64,000 nt of DNA, taken from positions 1 to 64,000 of the forward strand of contig CANPYK010000005.1 of assembly GCA_947588605.1 (NCBI GenBank), in the 5' to 3' direction. The translations under genes and the position numbers were made by a program. Positions within the stretch are counted from its first letter, which is position 1. Every line of letters starts with the position of its first letter. This stretch comes from an uncultured Oscillospiraceae bacterium (lineage in GTDB: Bacteria > Bacillota > Clostridia > Oscillospirales > Oscillospiraceae). The notes beneath the pieces were generated by a model that saw nothing but the letters and a program-made list of their open reading frames with translations, was not told the DNA's origin and did no database searches. This document shows positions 1 through 8,021 of the stretch, one piece after another.

Positions 1-475
1 TAGAGCGAAACCGCCCCTCACGATCCGCCGATCCGGGCCGCTTTGCCTTTGTGAGGGGAGTTAATCAGGGGTTACCTGGGAGGGGTGCCCGAGCGAAGCG
101 ATGGGCAGGGTGGGAGCGTCTATCGTACCGCTCAGAAACCTCAACGTTCGATCCCTCAGTCTCGCTTCGCTCGACAGCTCCCTTTACGAAAGGGAGCCTC
201 AAAAAGGTTGCGGCTTCGCCGCGTTTATATTCAATTGCGCCTCCGGCGCAATCAAATCGAGAATGCGGCGTCAGCCGCAAACCTTTTTCGCCCCCTCCTC
301 GTAGGAGGGGGGCAGGGGGGCAGCGAACGTGGGAGGATAGAGCGGTCCCGATGATCCGCACGCACCAAAACCCCTCCCTCTGGGAGGGGCGGCCGCGCGA
401 AGCGACGGCCAGGGTGGGTGCGTCTATCCGGACGCCGGACCTGGGCGGTCCCGCCCTCCCACGGTATTAGATACA
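1..475. repeat. Mosaic intergenic palindromic repeats
   Basis: No credible gene is seen here. The stretch is a string of short repeat modules that recur in other gaps of this window. One is a GC-rich module with the palindrome CTCCTCGTAGGAGG followed by a G-rich tail (about 288-332). Another is an arm reading GGGAGGGG near 'cgaagcgacggccagggtgg' (about 369-425). A third is a palindromic 'cggcttcgccg' type module (about 202-250). Short open frames across it are low-complexity products of the repeats. Confidence 0.75.
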
Positions 476-481
476 GTGATA

Positions 482-511
482 AAATTTCCCCTGAAAAGGG
501 GGAATTTTTTT
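482..511 (+). terminator. Rho-independent terminator before malic enzyme
   Basis: A 10-bp stem (482-491 with 498-507, one G-T wobble) has the loop TGAAAA and runs into a T tract ending at 511. It probably ends a plus-strand transcript entering from outside the window. The A-rich left arm could also let it work on the minus strand. Confidence 0.75.
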
Positions 512-526
512 GGGACAGTTTCCGTC

Positions 527-555
527 TTTCGATTTTGGGGCGGCGGGATTATAAT
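527..555 (+). promoter_or_regulatory. Promoter of malic enzyme gene
   Basis: A TTTCGA -35-like box (527-532), a 17-bp spacer and a perfect TATAAT -10 box (550-555) lie directly after the terminator. The predicted start is about 30 bases before the Shine-Dalgarno site. Confidence 0.6.
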
Positions 556-589
556 GTGGGTATCAATGTTTTTTCAGGAGGACCCCAAC

Positions 590-1762
590 ATGGATTACGC
601 CAAAGAGTCCCTGCGCCTCCACGGTGAGTGGAAGGGCAAAATTCGCGTGGAGACTGCCGTCCCCGTCAGCTCCAAGGAGGACCTGAGCCTGGCCTACACC
701 CCCGGCGTGGCCCAGCCGTGCCTGGAGATCCAGAAGGACATCTCCAAGTCCTACGACCTCACCCTCCGGCACAACCTGTGCGCCGTGATCACCGACGGCA
801 CCGCCGTTCTGGGCCTGGGCGACATCGGCCCCGAGGCGGGCATGCCCGTCATGGAGGGCAAGTGCGTCCTTTTTAAAGCCTTCGGCGGCGTGGACGCCTT
901 CCCCCTTTGCGTGAAGACCAAGGACGTGGACGAGTTCGTCAACACCGTGGCCCTCATCTCCGGCTCCTTCGGCGGCATCAATCTGGAGGACATCTCCGCC
1001 CCCCGGTGCTTTGAGATCGAGCGGAAGCTCAAGGAGCGGTGCGACATCCCCATCTTCCACGACGACCAGCACGGCACCGCCGTGATCACCCTGGCGGGCC
1101 TCACCAACGCCCTCAAGGTGGTGGGCAAACGGAAGGAGGACGTGCGCGTCGTCACCTCCGGCGCGGGCGCGGCGGCGGTGGCTATCGTGAAGCTCCTCCT
1201 CTCCGCCGGGTATCGCGACATCATCATGACCGACCGCACCGGGGCGATTTACGCCGGCCGGGAGAACTTAAACTGGATCAAGGCCGAGATGGCTGAGGTC
1301 ACGAACCTGGGGCACGAGACCGGGAAGCTGGCGGACGTCATCGTGGGCGCGGACGTGTTCATCGGTGTCTCCGGCCCCGGCACACTGACCACGGACATGG
1401 TGAAGACCATGGCCCGCGACGCCATCATCTTCGCCTGCGCCAACCCCACGCCGGAGATCTTCCCCGACGACGCCCGCGCCGGCGGCGCGAAGGTCATCGC
1501 CACAGGCCGCAGCGACTACCCCAACCAGATCAACAACGTCCTGGCCTTCCCCGGCATCTTCCGCGGGACCTTCGACGTGCGGGCCTCGGACATCAACGAG
1601 GAGATGAAAATGGCCGCCGCCGAAGCGTTGGCGGGCCTTATCTCCGACGAGGAGCTGAGCGCGGACTACATCATCCCCGCCGCCTTCGACAAGCGCGTGG
1701 GCCCCGCCGTAGCCAAAGCCGTGGCCGACGCCGCCCGCCGCACCGGCGTGGCACGCGTTTAA
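590..1762 (+). CDS. NAD-type malic enzyme (oxaloacetate-decarboxylating)
   Basis: This cytosolic enzyme oxidatively decarboxylates malate to pyruvate and CO2, linking C4 acids to pyruvate and NAD(P)H. The 390-residue length fits the short bacterial malic enzymes that lack a phosphotransacetylase domain. The catalytic Tyr lies in SLAYTPGVA (about Y36), the catalytic Lys in VMEGK (about K91), and metal ligands in NLEDISAP (E133, D134) and HDDQHGTA (157-164). The Rossmann loop SGAGAA is near 190-195. The start is the ATG at 590 because AGGAGG sits 9 bases upstream; the open frame extends 114 bases further upstream without an SD site. It is monocistronic with its own promoter. Cofactor preference (NAD or NADP) cannot be settled by eye. 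Confidence 0.93.
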   Translation: MDYAKESLRLHGEWKGKIRVETAVPVSSKEDLSLAYTPGVAQPCLEIQKDISKSYDLTLRHNLCAVITDGTAVLGLGDIGPEAGMPVMEGKCVLFKAFGGVDAFPLCVKTKDVDEFVNTVALISGSFGGINLEDISAPRCFEIERKLKERCDIPIFHDDQHGTAVITLAGLTNALKVVGKRKEDVRVVTSGAGAAAVAIVKLLLSAGYRDIIMTDRTGAIYAGRENLNWIKAEMAEVTNLGHETGKLADVIVGADVFIGVSGPGTLTTDMVKTMARDAIIFACANPTPEIFPDDARAGGAKVIATGRSDYPNQINNVLAFPGIFRGTFDVRASDINEEMKMAAAEALAGLISDEELSADYIIPAAFDKRVGPAVAKAVADAARRTGVARV

Positions 1763-1782
1763 CGAAAACTTCGCCCCGCGCC

Positions 1783-1811
1783 TTGACAAACCGGGCGCGG
1801 GAGAGTATAAT
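1783..1811 (+). promoter_or_regulatory. Consensus promoter of module A (rightward RNA)
   Basis: A perfect TTGACA (1783-1788), 17-bp spacer and perfect TATAAT (1806-1811). No protein gene follows on this strand. It should start a short RNA near 1818 that ends at the hairpin at 1920-1960. Confidence 0.8.
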
Positions 1812-1817
1812 AAAGCC

Positions 1818-1963
1818 AGACAAAAGGGAGGGCGCCTCCAAACGCCTTCACCCGACAGTCTGACCCAGAAAGAAAGTTCGTTTTATCTTCACCGCAACAA
1901 AAATGTCACGGCAAAGATCAAAGGCCGATCGCTCTGCTTCAGCGGCGGTCTTTATCTTTTATT
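1818..1963 (+). ncRNA. Predicted small structured RNA of module A (candidate antitoxin RNA)
   Basis: This predicted transcript of about 145 nt runs from the consensus promoter to a bidirectional terminator. It contains a stem-loop (about 1885-1918) in which ATCTT pairs with AAGAT and an inner CCG pairs with CGG. In the second copy (near 17,730-17,760) the inner pair is CTG with CAG, a compensatory change that supports real structure. Its 3' end overlaps the end of the oppositely transcribed peptide mRNA. Ends are inferred, not measured. Confidence 0.6.
1920..1960. terminator. Shared bidirectional terminator of module A
   Basis: AAAGGCCG (1920-1927) pairs with CGGTCTTT (1946-1953) with one wobble, and an inner CGCT pairs with AGCG. 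A T-rich run follows on the plus strand; a weaker T-rich run lies on the minus strand. In copy B the outer stem is AAAGACCG with CGGTCTTT, a perfect match. The peptide stop codon lies inside this hairpin. Confidence 0.65.
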
Positions 1964-2022
1964 ACCTGGACCTGGATGGTGATCCGATATCCATGGTAAT
2001 GAAAGGTAAATGTAAAATACAT
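1939..2022 (-). CDS. 27-aa peptide, candidate type I toxin-like (module A)
   Basis: This unrecognised small gene begins MYFTFTFHYHGYR and ends in a charged KDKDRR tail. The first two thirds alternate hydrophobic or aromatic with polar residues, as an amphipathic beta-strand would, and no classical membrane helix is visible. A strong AAAGGAGGGG site (2031-2040) lies 8 bases upstream of the ATG, and a perfect minus-strand promoter lies at 2105-2133. The stop codon is inside the shared terminator. Copy B (start 18032) would encode nearly the same peptide once its MITE is removed (I to F at position 14 and one extra KD), so the frame is conserved. Toxicity is inference from the layout, which resembles the convergent Fst/par type I system. 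It could instead be a signalling or leader peptide. Confidence 0.6.
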   Translation of the reverse strand: MYFTFTFHYHGYRITIQVQVIKDKDRR

Positions 2023-2104
2023 CTACACACCCCCTCCTTTCGGAAAGAGTGGTCAGACCGTCGTATTGTCGGCTCCGGCGCCCTTCAGCGCCCTCCGCCC
2101 TCCC

Positions 2105-2133
2105 ATTATACCGCCCGAGGCGAAATTTGTCAA
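2105..2133 (-). promoter_or_regulatory. Consensus promoter of the peptide mRNA (module A)
   Basis: Read on the minus strand it is TTGACA, a 17-bp spacer and TATAAT, all perfect matches. It faces the promoter at 1783-1811 across about 300 bp. The predicted start near 2098 gives a leader of about 75 nt before the peptide ATG. Confidence 0.8.
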
Positions 2134-2219
2134 CGTAAAGCGGCGGGGCCGGAAATCGGAGCGCAGCACCACCCCGGCGCTTCGCGCCACCCCGACCTAG
2201 GAGGGGCAAAAAATTCCCC

Positions 2220-2409
2220 CCATCGAGCCATTTTTTCCGGCGGCATGTACGTCGGAAAAAATTCCTTTTGTCACAAGTGTGCCGCTTGCGGCGCGCGCAG
2301 CGTGACAGCAGAAACCCCCGGCGTGAATTCCGCAGAATTCACGCCGGGGGTTTCGCACGTTCCCCCTTGGCATTTGAAGGCCGCAACGCGGCCTTCAAAG
2401 CCAGTTTAA
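2220..2409 (-). repeat. Gene-end repeat, copy T1
   Basis: First of five copies of a repeat that follows gene stop codons. From the gene side (right to left) it holds a TTTGAAGGC/GCCTTCAAA hairpin, a perfect 19-bp stem with GAATTC at its tip and CGCA loop (2312-2353), a second stem around 'gtgacaaa', and an A/T-flanked hairpin around 'cgacgtacatgccg'. It would follow the stop of the SLH gene directly if the MITE at 2410-2568 were removed. It may act as a 3'-end or terminator structure; this is inference. Confidence 0.7.
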
Positions 2410-2568
2410 TACTAATATCTATTTAAAAGGAGACACCGAGCGGCGAGGATTTTTCGCGTCAGGCAAGGAAGACGCCGCAGGGAATACTTTGTGTATTCCC
2501 AAGGCGGCTGACGCAGCATGACGCGAAAAAGACCGTCGCAAATGTCTTGTTTTAATTAGATATTAGTA
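2410..2568. mobile_element. MITE copy 1 (159 bp)
   Basis: A non-coding element with terminal inverted repeats of about 26 bp, starting TACTAATATCTA on both ends, flanked by direct TAA (2407-2409 and 2569-2571). Inside, TTTTTCGCGTCA pairs with TGACGCGAAAAA and GGGAATAC with GTATTCCC, so the element can fold into one long hairpin. It lies between the stop codon of the SLH/transglutaminase gene and gene-end repeat T1. A 160-bp relative lies at 17863-18022. No transposase is encoded. Confidence 0.85.
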
Positions 2569-2572
2569 TAAG

Positions 2573-5500
2573 TTATTGTTCAAAATCCTTCACAACTCTC
2601 GTGAAGATCACGGCGGCCTGGCAGCGCAGGGCGGTGGAGCGGGGGGCGAGCTCGGTGGGGGAGACGCCCTGGATGATGCCCTTGCCCACGGCCCACTTAA
2701 AGGCCGTCAGGGCGTAGTCGTGGATGTCCGAGACGTCGGCGTAGGCGGACAGGTCGGTGTCGCTGTCCGGGCAGTCGAAGTAGCGCCAGAGCATGGTGAC
2801 CAGCTGCTCGCGGGTGATGGAGCCCAGGGGGTCGGAGCCGTCGGTGATGCCCTTCTCCACGGCCCAGGCCATGCTTTCGCCGTTCACGTCGTCTTCGCTC
2901 CAGCCGGCCTCCTGGAAGTCGAACCTCGCCAGCAGGATCATCCACTGGACGCGGGTCAGGTTCTCCTGGGGGCTGAACTGGCCGGCGCTTGTGCCGAGGA
3001 TCAGGTTGCGCTCAACGGCGAACTTCAGATCCTCCTCGTACCACTCGCCGGCGGTGACATCCTCAAAGCCCTTGTAGGTGTTGACCACCGGGTGCGTGGG
3101 CCGCTCGACCTCGGGCGCGCCGCAGCGGGTGCACTCGCCGTTTTCAAAGGTATGTCCCAGGGCGGGGACGGTACGCGACGCGGTGGCGCCGCAGCGGCTG
3201 CAGGAGGCGCGCATAAGGCCCGTCTCGGTGCAGGTGGCCTCGGTGACGGTCCGGTACGCGCCGAAGCTGTGACCCAGGGCGGGGACCTCCTCCTTCACGT
3301 CCGTATGGCCGCAGACGGCGCAGTCGCCCACGTTCTTGCCGGCCGTGGTGCAGGTGGCGGGGGTGGACTTCTCCGCGTTGGGGACGATGCTGTGGGGCAG
3401 AAGCTCGGTCCTCTGCCGGGTGATCTCCTTTTTGCAGACGGAGCAGATGCCGGTCTCGGTGCCGTACTCCACGCAGGTGGCGTCGGGGTTGGGCTTGAAC
3501 TCCACGGTGTGGCCCACAGCAGGGATCGTCACGGAATCGGAAGTCGCGGTAAATTTCTGGTCGTTGATGGTGACGACAGCCTCGAAGACCTCGCTGCCGT
3601 CTTCCGTGCAACTCGCTTCCGTCGTCACCTTCTTCGTCACATCCGCGACAAAGGTCTCCTTGTGGCCGCAGCCGGCCCGCTTGCAGGGGACGGTGGCGGA
3701 GGCGGTGTTCAGGCCGTCCTCGGACCAGGTCCAGGTGATGTGCTCCACATCGTAGTCATGGCCCAGGGCGGGGATGGTCGTCTGGGGCTTAATAATGTCC
3801 TTGCACTCGCTGCATCTCTCGCCGGCGGTGAGGCCCTGCTCGGTGCAGGTGGGATCCTTGGCCTCCAGCGGCTCGGGGGTATGGTCCTTGGTGGGGCTCA
3901 GCTCGCCGCAATTGCGGCACGCGACCTGCTTGCTGTGGTCATAGGCCGGGAAGTCATGCCCCTTGGCAGGAATGATGGTCTGCTCCTTGAACACATGGCC
4001 GCAAACGGAGCAGTGGGAGCCCTCGGTCAGACCGTTCTCGGTACAGGTGGCGGGCACGGCCTCATCGATTACCTTTTTGTGGCCCTCCTTTTCGCAGACG
4101 TACTCTTTGCACATCTCGCAAATACCGGTCTCGGGGTCGACCTGGTGATCCTTTTTCGTACCGGAGACCGGCACTTCCTCGGTCTCCTCGCACCACTGGC
4201 ACTTCATGACGTTGATCTGGTCGCTGGTGCAGGTGGCTTCTTTTACGCTCTGCTTTTGGTTGAACTTGTGCTCCACCTTCTCGGAGACGTCGTACAGCGT
4301 CTCCGTCTCGTTGCAGCCCTCGCGGTCGCACTTGGCCGTGTAAGCCTGACCCTTGCAGGTAGGCGCGCCGTCTTTCTCATACTTGGTGAAGGAGTGGCCC
4401 AGCGCCTGGACATCGGACTTGGTAGTGATTTCCTTCTTGCAGTCGTTGCAGTAATACACGGCGGTGGTGCCGTTGTCCGTGCAGGTGGCGGCCTTGGCGA
4501 GCGTCCTGATCTCGGTATTTACGTGGCCCGTGGCGGGGATGACCTGGCCCTGGGTGACGACCTGCTGGCAGTCCTCACAGACCGTGCCCAGCTTGTAGCC
4601 GTCTTCCGTGCAGGTGGCGGGCTTGGCGGTGTGTCCGTCTTGCAGGTCGCTGGTATGGAGATGCGCGCAAGCCTTGGCCACGACGGCCTCGCCGAAGGTT
4701 TCCTCCTCCTGCTTCTTCACTTCCTGAGGCACGAAGGTGACGTTGAGCACGTCGGTATCGGTGACGTTCTGGAGGATATAGGCGTTTTCGCCGCCCTCCG
4801 CGATGCACTCGGTGTCGCCGCCGAAGGATACAGTGTCCACCACATAGCCCGGGGCGGGCTCCACGGTGAATTTGAGGGAGCCGTTGTTCTGGACCTCCCA
4901 GTTGCCCTTCTCGCCCACGGCCTCCGTGCCGCCGATCTTGACCTTGCCGTTTTCGCCGGCCACGACGATGACGTTGTAGGTCGCCTCCTCCTCGGCGGCG
5001 GCGAGGGCCGTTTCGTCCTTCTTCACGGCCACCAGCTCAAAGGGAGAGAACGCGTCGCACATGATGACGATGCCGTAGGGGGTGGGGATGAGCTGGATCT
5101 GCTCGGTGCTGAGAATGTCGTCTCCCCACTTGTGGCCCGGCTTGTCTTTGTTTTTGCAGGGCTTCTCCGCGCTGCAACGGGTGAAGTGGTACGCCTTCAA
5201 ATCGTACCCGGACAGCGTCTCATAGGTGATCCCGGCGGGGTAGCCCACCTGGACGCGCAGGGACTGGTCCTTGTTGGGCTGGAGCTTCACCATGGGGCAG
5301 ACGCGGTTGAAGTTGATCTCAAAGATGGAGGAGAAAGCGATCTCCTGGCCCTCAAGCTTTCCGCCCTCGCCGGTGAGCGCGTCGTTGATCTTCTCGTAGT
5401 CCTCGCGGCTGCCGGCGCCCTTGCTCTTATCCTCCACCACCAGCATGAGCCGGCCGTTGATGTCGTCGCGGTGGATCTGGTCGTTGAACGCCTCCAAAGC

Positions 5501-7834
5501 CGCCTTGGCCTCATCGGAATCGTCCTCGGCGCTGGCGAGCCTGCTCAGGTCCAGGTTCTCCGGGGCGTCCAGCAGCGTGGGCTGGCCCCAGAGGTTCCAG
5601 TCGATGCCCTGGGAGCGGTAGCACGCCGGGCACAGGCCGGGGACCGTGGCGATGACGGAGAAGTTGTTGGGATACTTGTTGGAGCGGGAGCCCACCAGGC
5701 CCTCCGGGATGAAGGTGTACTGGGTCACGTCGTCGATCCACTGGTCGGAGGCGCGGAAGTTGAACTCCACGCCCACGATGGGACAGCCGTCGTTCACGTC
5801 GCACTTGCCGTTTTTATGCTTCGCCGCGTTGGGACAGACCGTCAGCCCCCGGCCGCCCTCCTCGAGGGAGTCCGTGGCGTAGATCCACTTGAAATCGGTG
5901 TCAGGGTCGTCCATATCCACCACGCCGTCGCGGTTTTTATCGAAGGGCAGCTCGCCCACCACCTGGTGGAACACCACGGCGTTGTTGTTGTGGAGGTCCT
6001 GCTGGTCCGTGGTGTAGCGCACCTGGACGGTCTGCTTCGTGGCCTGCTCGTAGTTGTCCTCAAAGATATCGACCGTCGCGATGCCGTTGGCGGCATTTTG
6101 GTCCGCGGGCAGGATGTGGTAGAGAAGGTCGTCGTAGATGACCTTGAAGCGGTATGTATAGCCCGCCGTGGCGTTGCCGTTGGGGGCGGGATACTGGGTC
6201 AGCACGTAGGGAGGGGCCTCGTACTTGGAGTTGACGTTATAGAGCATCCCGGACTGGGCGATGATCTCGCTCTCGCTCCCATGGAAATAGCCGGCCTCGC
6301 CGTCGGTTTTGGTAAGCTCGTTCTGGTCGGTCGGCAGCCCCCAGGTGTCACGGCCGTCGGGCTTGCGGGTGGTGACGGCGATCTCAATATACTCGCAGGT
6401 GGCGGTGGAGATGCGCAGCGTCCCGCCGTAGTCGCCGAAGTACGGGTTCTCCGAGGAAAGTGCGAAGGTGGCGTCGGCGTAGTACCACTCATTCATCACG
6501 TCGGCGGTGCCGTCCTGGTGGTAGTCGTACATCTTCACCATGAAGTAGAGGCCCTTTGCCCGCGCCTTGGCGGCGTCCATGCCCTTATAGGTCACGGCGA
6601 ACACGCCCGCCGGGATGTTGTCCTCCATGGACGCGCCGGCGGAATACTGGATCTTCAGGCCGCTATCGTCGCCGTACACGGTGGCGCCGGAGTAAGAGCC
6701 CGTCTCGATGGTGGGATATTTGAACTCAAAGTTGCCGGTGGACACGTAGCCCGAGGGATGCCAATACTCGCCCACGGTGGACTGGCCCACCAGGAGGTAG
6801 GTGTTCGTCTCGTTGCCGTCCTCGCCGTTTTTGAAGGTGAGGTCCCTGGTGCCGTCGTATTTGGCCACCAGCGGGTCGTCCCAGGTGGCGTCCACCGCGT
6901 ACCAATGCTCATGCCCCTCGTCGTCCGGGATGTTCACGGCGTTCCACATGTGGTCCTCCGGCGTGCCCTTGGACTGGACGCCGTGGATGAGCACGCACTC
7001 GATGCCCAGCTTCGTCAGGGCCACCTGGAGGGTGCGGGCGTAGGCCTCGCAGACGCCCTCGTGGCTGACGATACCGTAGAGGGTACGGATGTACTTGGCG
7101 TACTTGCCGTCCAGCCGGCACTCCGTCTCATACCGGTAGTGGATGCCCTTGGTGATGCTGTCGTGGACGTTGCTCACAAGGTAGGAGATCTTGTCCTGTT
7201 GGGAGAAATCCTTGGCGGCGTCGTTTTTATTGAGGTCCGCGAGCGCCTTGTCCACGATCTTCTGAATGGCATCCTCCACATCCTTGTTCATCTTCGCGAC
7301 GGTCATGCCGTCCCCCAGCTTGGCGATGTCCTCCTTGGTCTGGCCGGCCAGGAGGTACGTCTTGCCCCTGCCCGGCCCAACAAGGACGTGGTACTTCCCG
7401 TTGTCCTGGGTCACCTGGAAGCTCAGGTACCCGGAATCCATCCACCAAAGCTCGGAGTGGTCCAGGTCCAGCGCGTCCTTGGCGGCGCAGAAGTCGTTGA
7501 AGATGTCCTTGTTGCCCTTGATGTAGTTGTCGATGTCGGATTGAGAAATGATTTTGCCGGTCTTCCCCCCGGCGGCATCCTTACCGTACTCGACGTCGAT
7601 GAGGTCGATGAACGTCGTGCCGTCGTAGTACTCCGTTCCCTTCTCAAACTCGGTCAAAAGCTTCGTGTAGATGGCCTTGGCCCGGTCGTTGAGCTGTTCG
7701 TAAAAGTAGTCTGACTTAACGGGTTTGACTTCATAGACCTCCCTGGCGGTCCCTACCGCCAGGCCGCTGGCCGCCAGCATGGGGATGACCATGCAGACCG
7801 CGAGCAGTAAGGAAAGCGCGCGCTTTTTTCTCAT
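2573..7834 (-). CDS. Large secreted transglutaminase-like and SLH-domain surface protein
   Basis: A 1753-residue exported protein with a signal peptide (residues 1-30). A transglutaminase/protease-like domain (about 215-330) shows a Cys-His-Asp triad: C262 in GVCEAYA, H295 in DHMWN and D315 in VDATWDD. A long middle region carries no recognised domain. A run of roughly ten repeats of about 45 residues follows (about 1085-1585), each with paired CxxC or CxxxG motifs of the type ATCTEDGY...CxxC. SLH repeats end the protein (GFEDVTAGEWYEEDLKFAVE and following). SLH repeats bind secondary wall polymers, so it is probably cell-wall attached. It is monocistronic, with a promoter at 7901-7930. A role in cross-linking or cleaving surface proteins is inference. 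Confidence 0.85.
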   Translation of the reverse strand: MRKKRALSLLLAVCMVIPMLAASGLAVGTAREVYEVKPVKSDYFYEQLNDRAKAIYTKLLTEFEKGTEYYDGTTFIDLIDVEYGKDAAGGKTGKIISQSDIDNYIKGNKDIFNDFCAAKDALDLDHSELWWMDSGYLSFQVTQDNGKYHVLVGPGRGKTYLLAGQTKEDIAKLGDGMTVAKMNKDVEDAIQKIVDKALADLNKNDAAKDFSQQDKISYLVSNVHDSITKGIHYRYETECRLDGKYAKYIRTLYGIVSHEGVCEAYARTLQVALTKLGIECVLIHGVQSKGTPEDHMWNAVNIPDDEGHEHWYAVDATWDDPLVAKYDGTRDLTFKNGEDGNETNTYLLVGQSTVGEYWHPSGYVSTGNFEFKYPTIETGSYSGATVYGDDSGLKIQYSAGASMEDNIPAGVFAVTYKGMDAAKARAKGLYFMVKMYDYHQDGTADVMNEWYYADATFALSSENPYFGDYGGTLRISTATCEYIEIAVTTRKPDGRDTWGLPTDQNELTKTDGEAGYFHGSESEIIAQSGMLYNVNSKYEAPPYVLTQYPAPNGNATAGYTYRFKVIYDDLLYHILPADQNAANGIATVDIFEDNYEQATKQTVQVRYTTDQQDLHNNNAVVFHQVVGELPFDKNRDGVVDMDDPDTDFKWIYATDSLEEGGRGLTVCPNAAKHKNGKCDVNDGCPIVGVEFNFRASDQWIDDVTQYTFIPEGLVGSRSNKYPNNFSVIATVPGLCPACYRSQGIDWNLWGQPTLLDAPENLDLSRLASAEDDSDEAKAALEAFNDQIHRDDINGRLMLVVEDKSKGAGSREDYEKINDALTGEGGKLEGQEIAFSSIFEINFNRVCPMVKLQPNKDQSLRVQVGYPAGITYETLSGYDLKAYHFTRCSAEKPCKNKDKPGHKWGDDILSTEQIQLIPTPYGIVIMCDAFSPFELVAVKKDETALAAAEEEATYNVIVVAGENGKVKIGGTEAVGEKGNWEVQNNGSLKFTVEPAPGYVVDTVSFGGDTECIAEGGENAYILQNVTDTDVLNVTFVPQEVKKQEEETFGEAVVAKACAHLHTSDLQDGHTAKPATCTEDGYKLGTVCEDCQQVVTQGQVIPATGHVNTEIRTLAKAATCTDNGTTAVYYCNDCKKEITTKSDVQALGHSFTKYEKDGAPTCKGQAYTAKCDREGCNETETLYDVSEKVEHKFNQKQSVKEATCTSDQINVMKCQWCEETEEVPVSGTKKDHQVDPETGICEMCKEYVCEKEGHKKVIDEAVPATCTENGLTEGSHCSVCGHVFKEQTIIPAKGHDFPAYDHSKQVACRNCGELSPTKDHTPEPLEAKDPTCTEQGLTAGERCSECKDIIKPQTTIPALGHDYDVEHITWTWSEDGLNTASATVPCKRAGCGHKETFVADVTKKVTTEASCTEDGSEVFEAVVTINDQKFTATSDSVTIPAVGHTVEFKPNPDATCVEYGTETGICSVCKKEITRQRTELLPHSIVPNAEKSTPATCTTAGKNVGDCAVCGHTDVKEEVPALGHSFGAYRTVTEATCTETGLMRASCSRCGATASRTVPALGHTFENGECTRCGAPEVERPTHPVVNTYKGFEDVTAGEWYEEDLKFAVERNLILGTSAGQFSPQENLTRVQWMILLARFDFQEAGWSEDDVNGESMAWAVEKGITDGSDPLGSITREQLVTMLWRYFDCPDSDTDLSAYADVSDIHDYALTAFKWAVGKGIIQGVSPTELAPRSTALRCQAAVIFTRVVKDFEQ

Positions 7835-7900
7835 AAAAACCCCTCACTTTTCAGGTTTTTTCGCCGTGCGCCGGCCCCAGGGCCGGTTTACGTAATGTCT

Positions 7901-7930
7901 ATTATAAGACAGTCCCCGGGAGATTGTCAA
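7901..7930 (-). promoter_or_regulatory. Promoter of the transglutaminase/SLH gene
   Basis: On the minus strand: TTGACA (7925-7930), 18-bp spacer, TATAAT (7901-7906). A GC-rich hairpin (CCGGCCC with GGGCCGG) lies in the leader between promoter and start codon. Confidence 0.75.
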
Positions 7931-8021
7931 GAAATAATCAAACTGGCAAATGGAAAAATTTTTTTGCATTTTTTGTCACATCTTGTGGACATTCCCGGAA
8001 AAAACAGCATATTTTGTACTT

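Noticed and set aside
1783-1811. Promoter of a downstream protein gene
   Set aside because: No plus-strand gene follows before the convergent SLH gene, and the hairpin at 1920-1960 would stop the transcript.
1903-2409. Plus-strand frame of 168 codons across the peptide module
   Set aside because: Its ATG becomes CTG in copy B and it runs through a terminator and repeats. The minus-strand peptide frame is the conserved one.
2576-7714. Open frame of 1712 codons on the plus strand opposite the SLH/transglutaminase gene
   Set aside because: It lies wholly antisense to a well-supported gene, has Gly/Val/Leu-rich low-information sequence and no SD. Long antisense frames are expected with high GC3. 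The same applies to those at 45347-47740, 49201-51486, 21493-23301 and 52717-54945.
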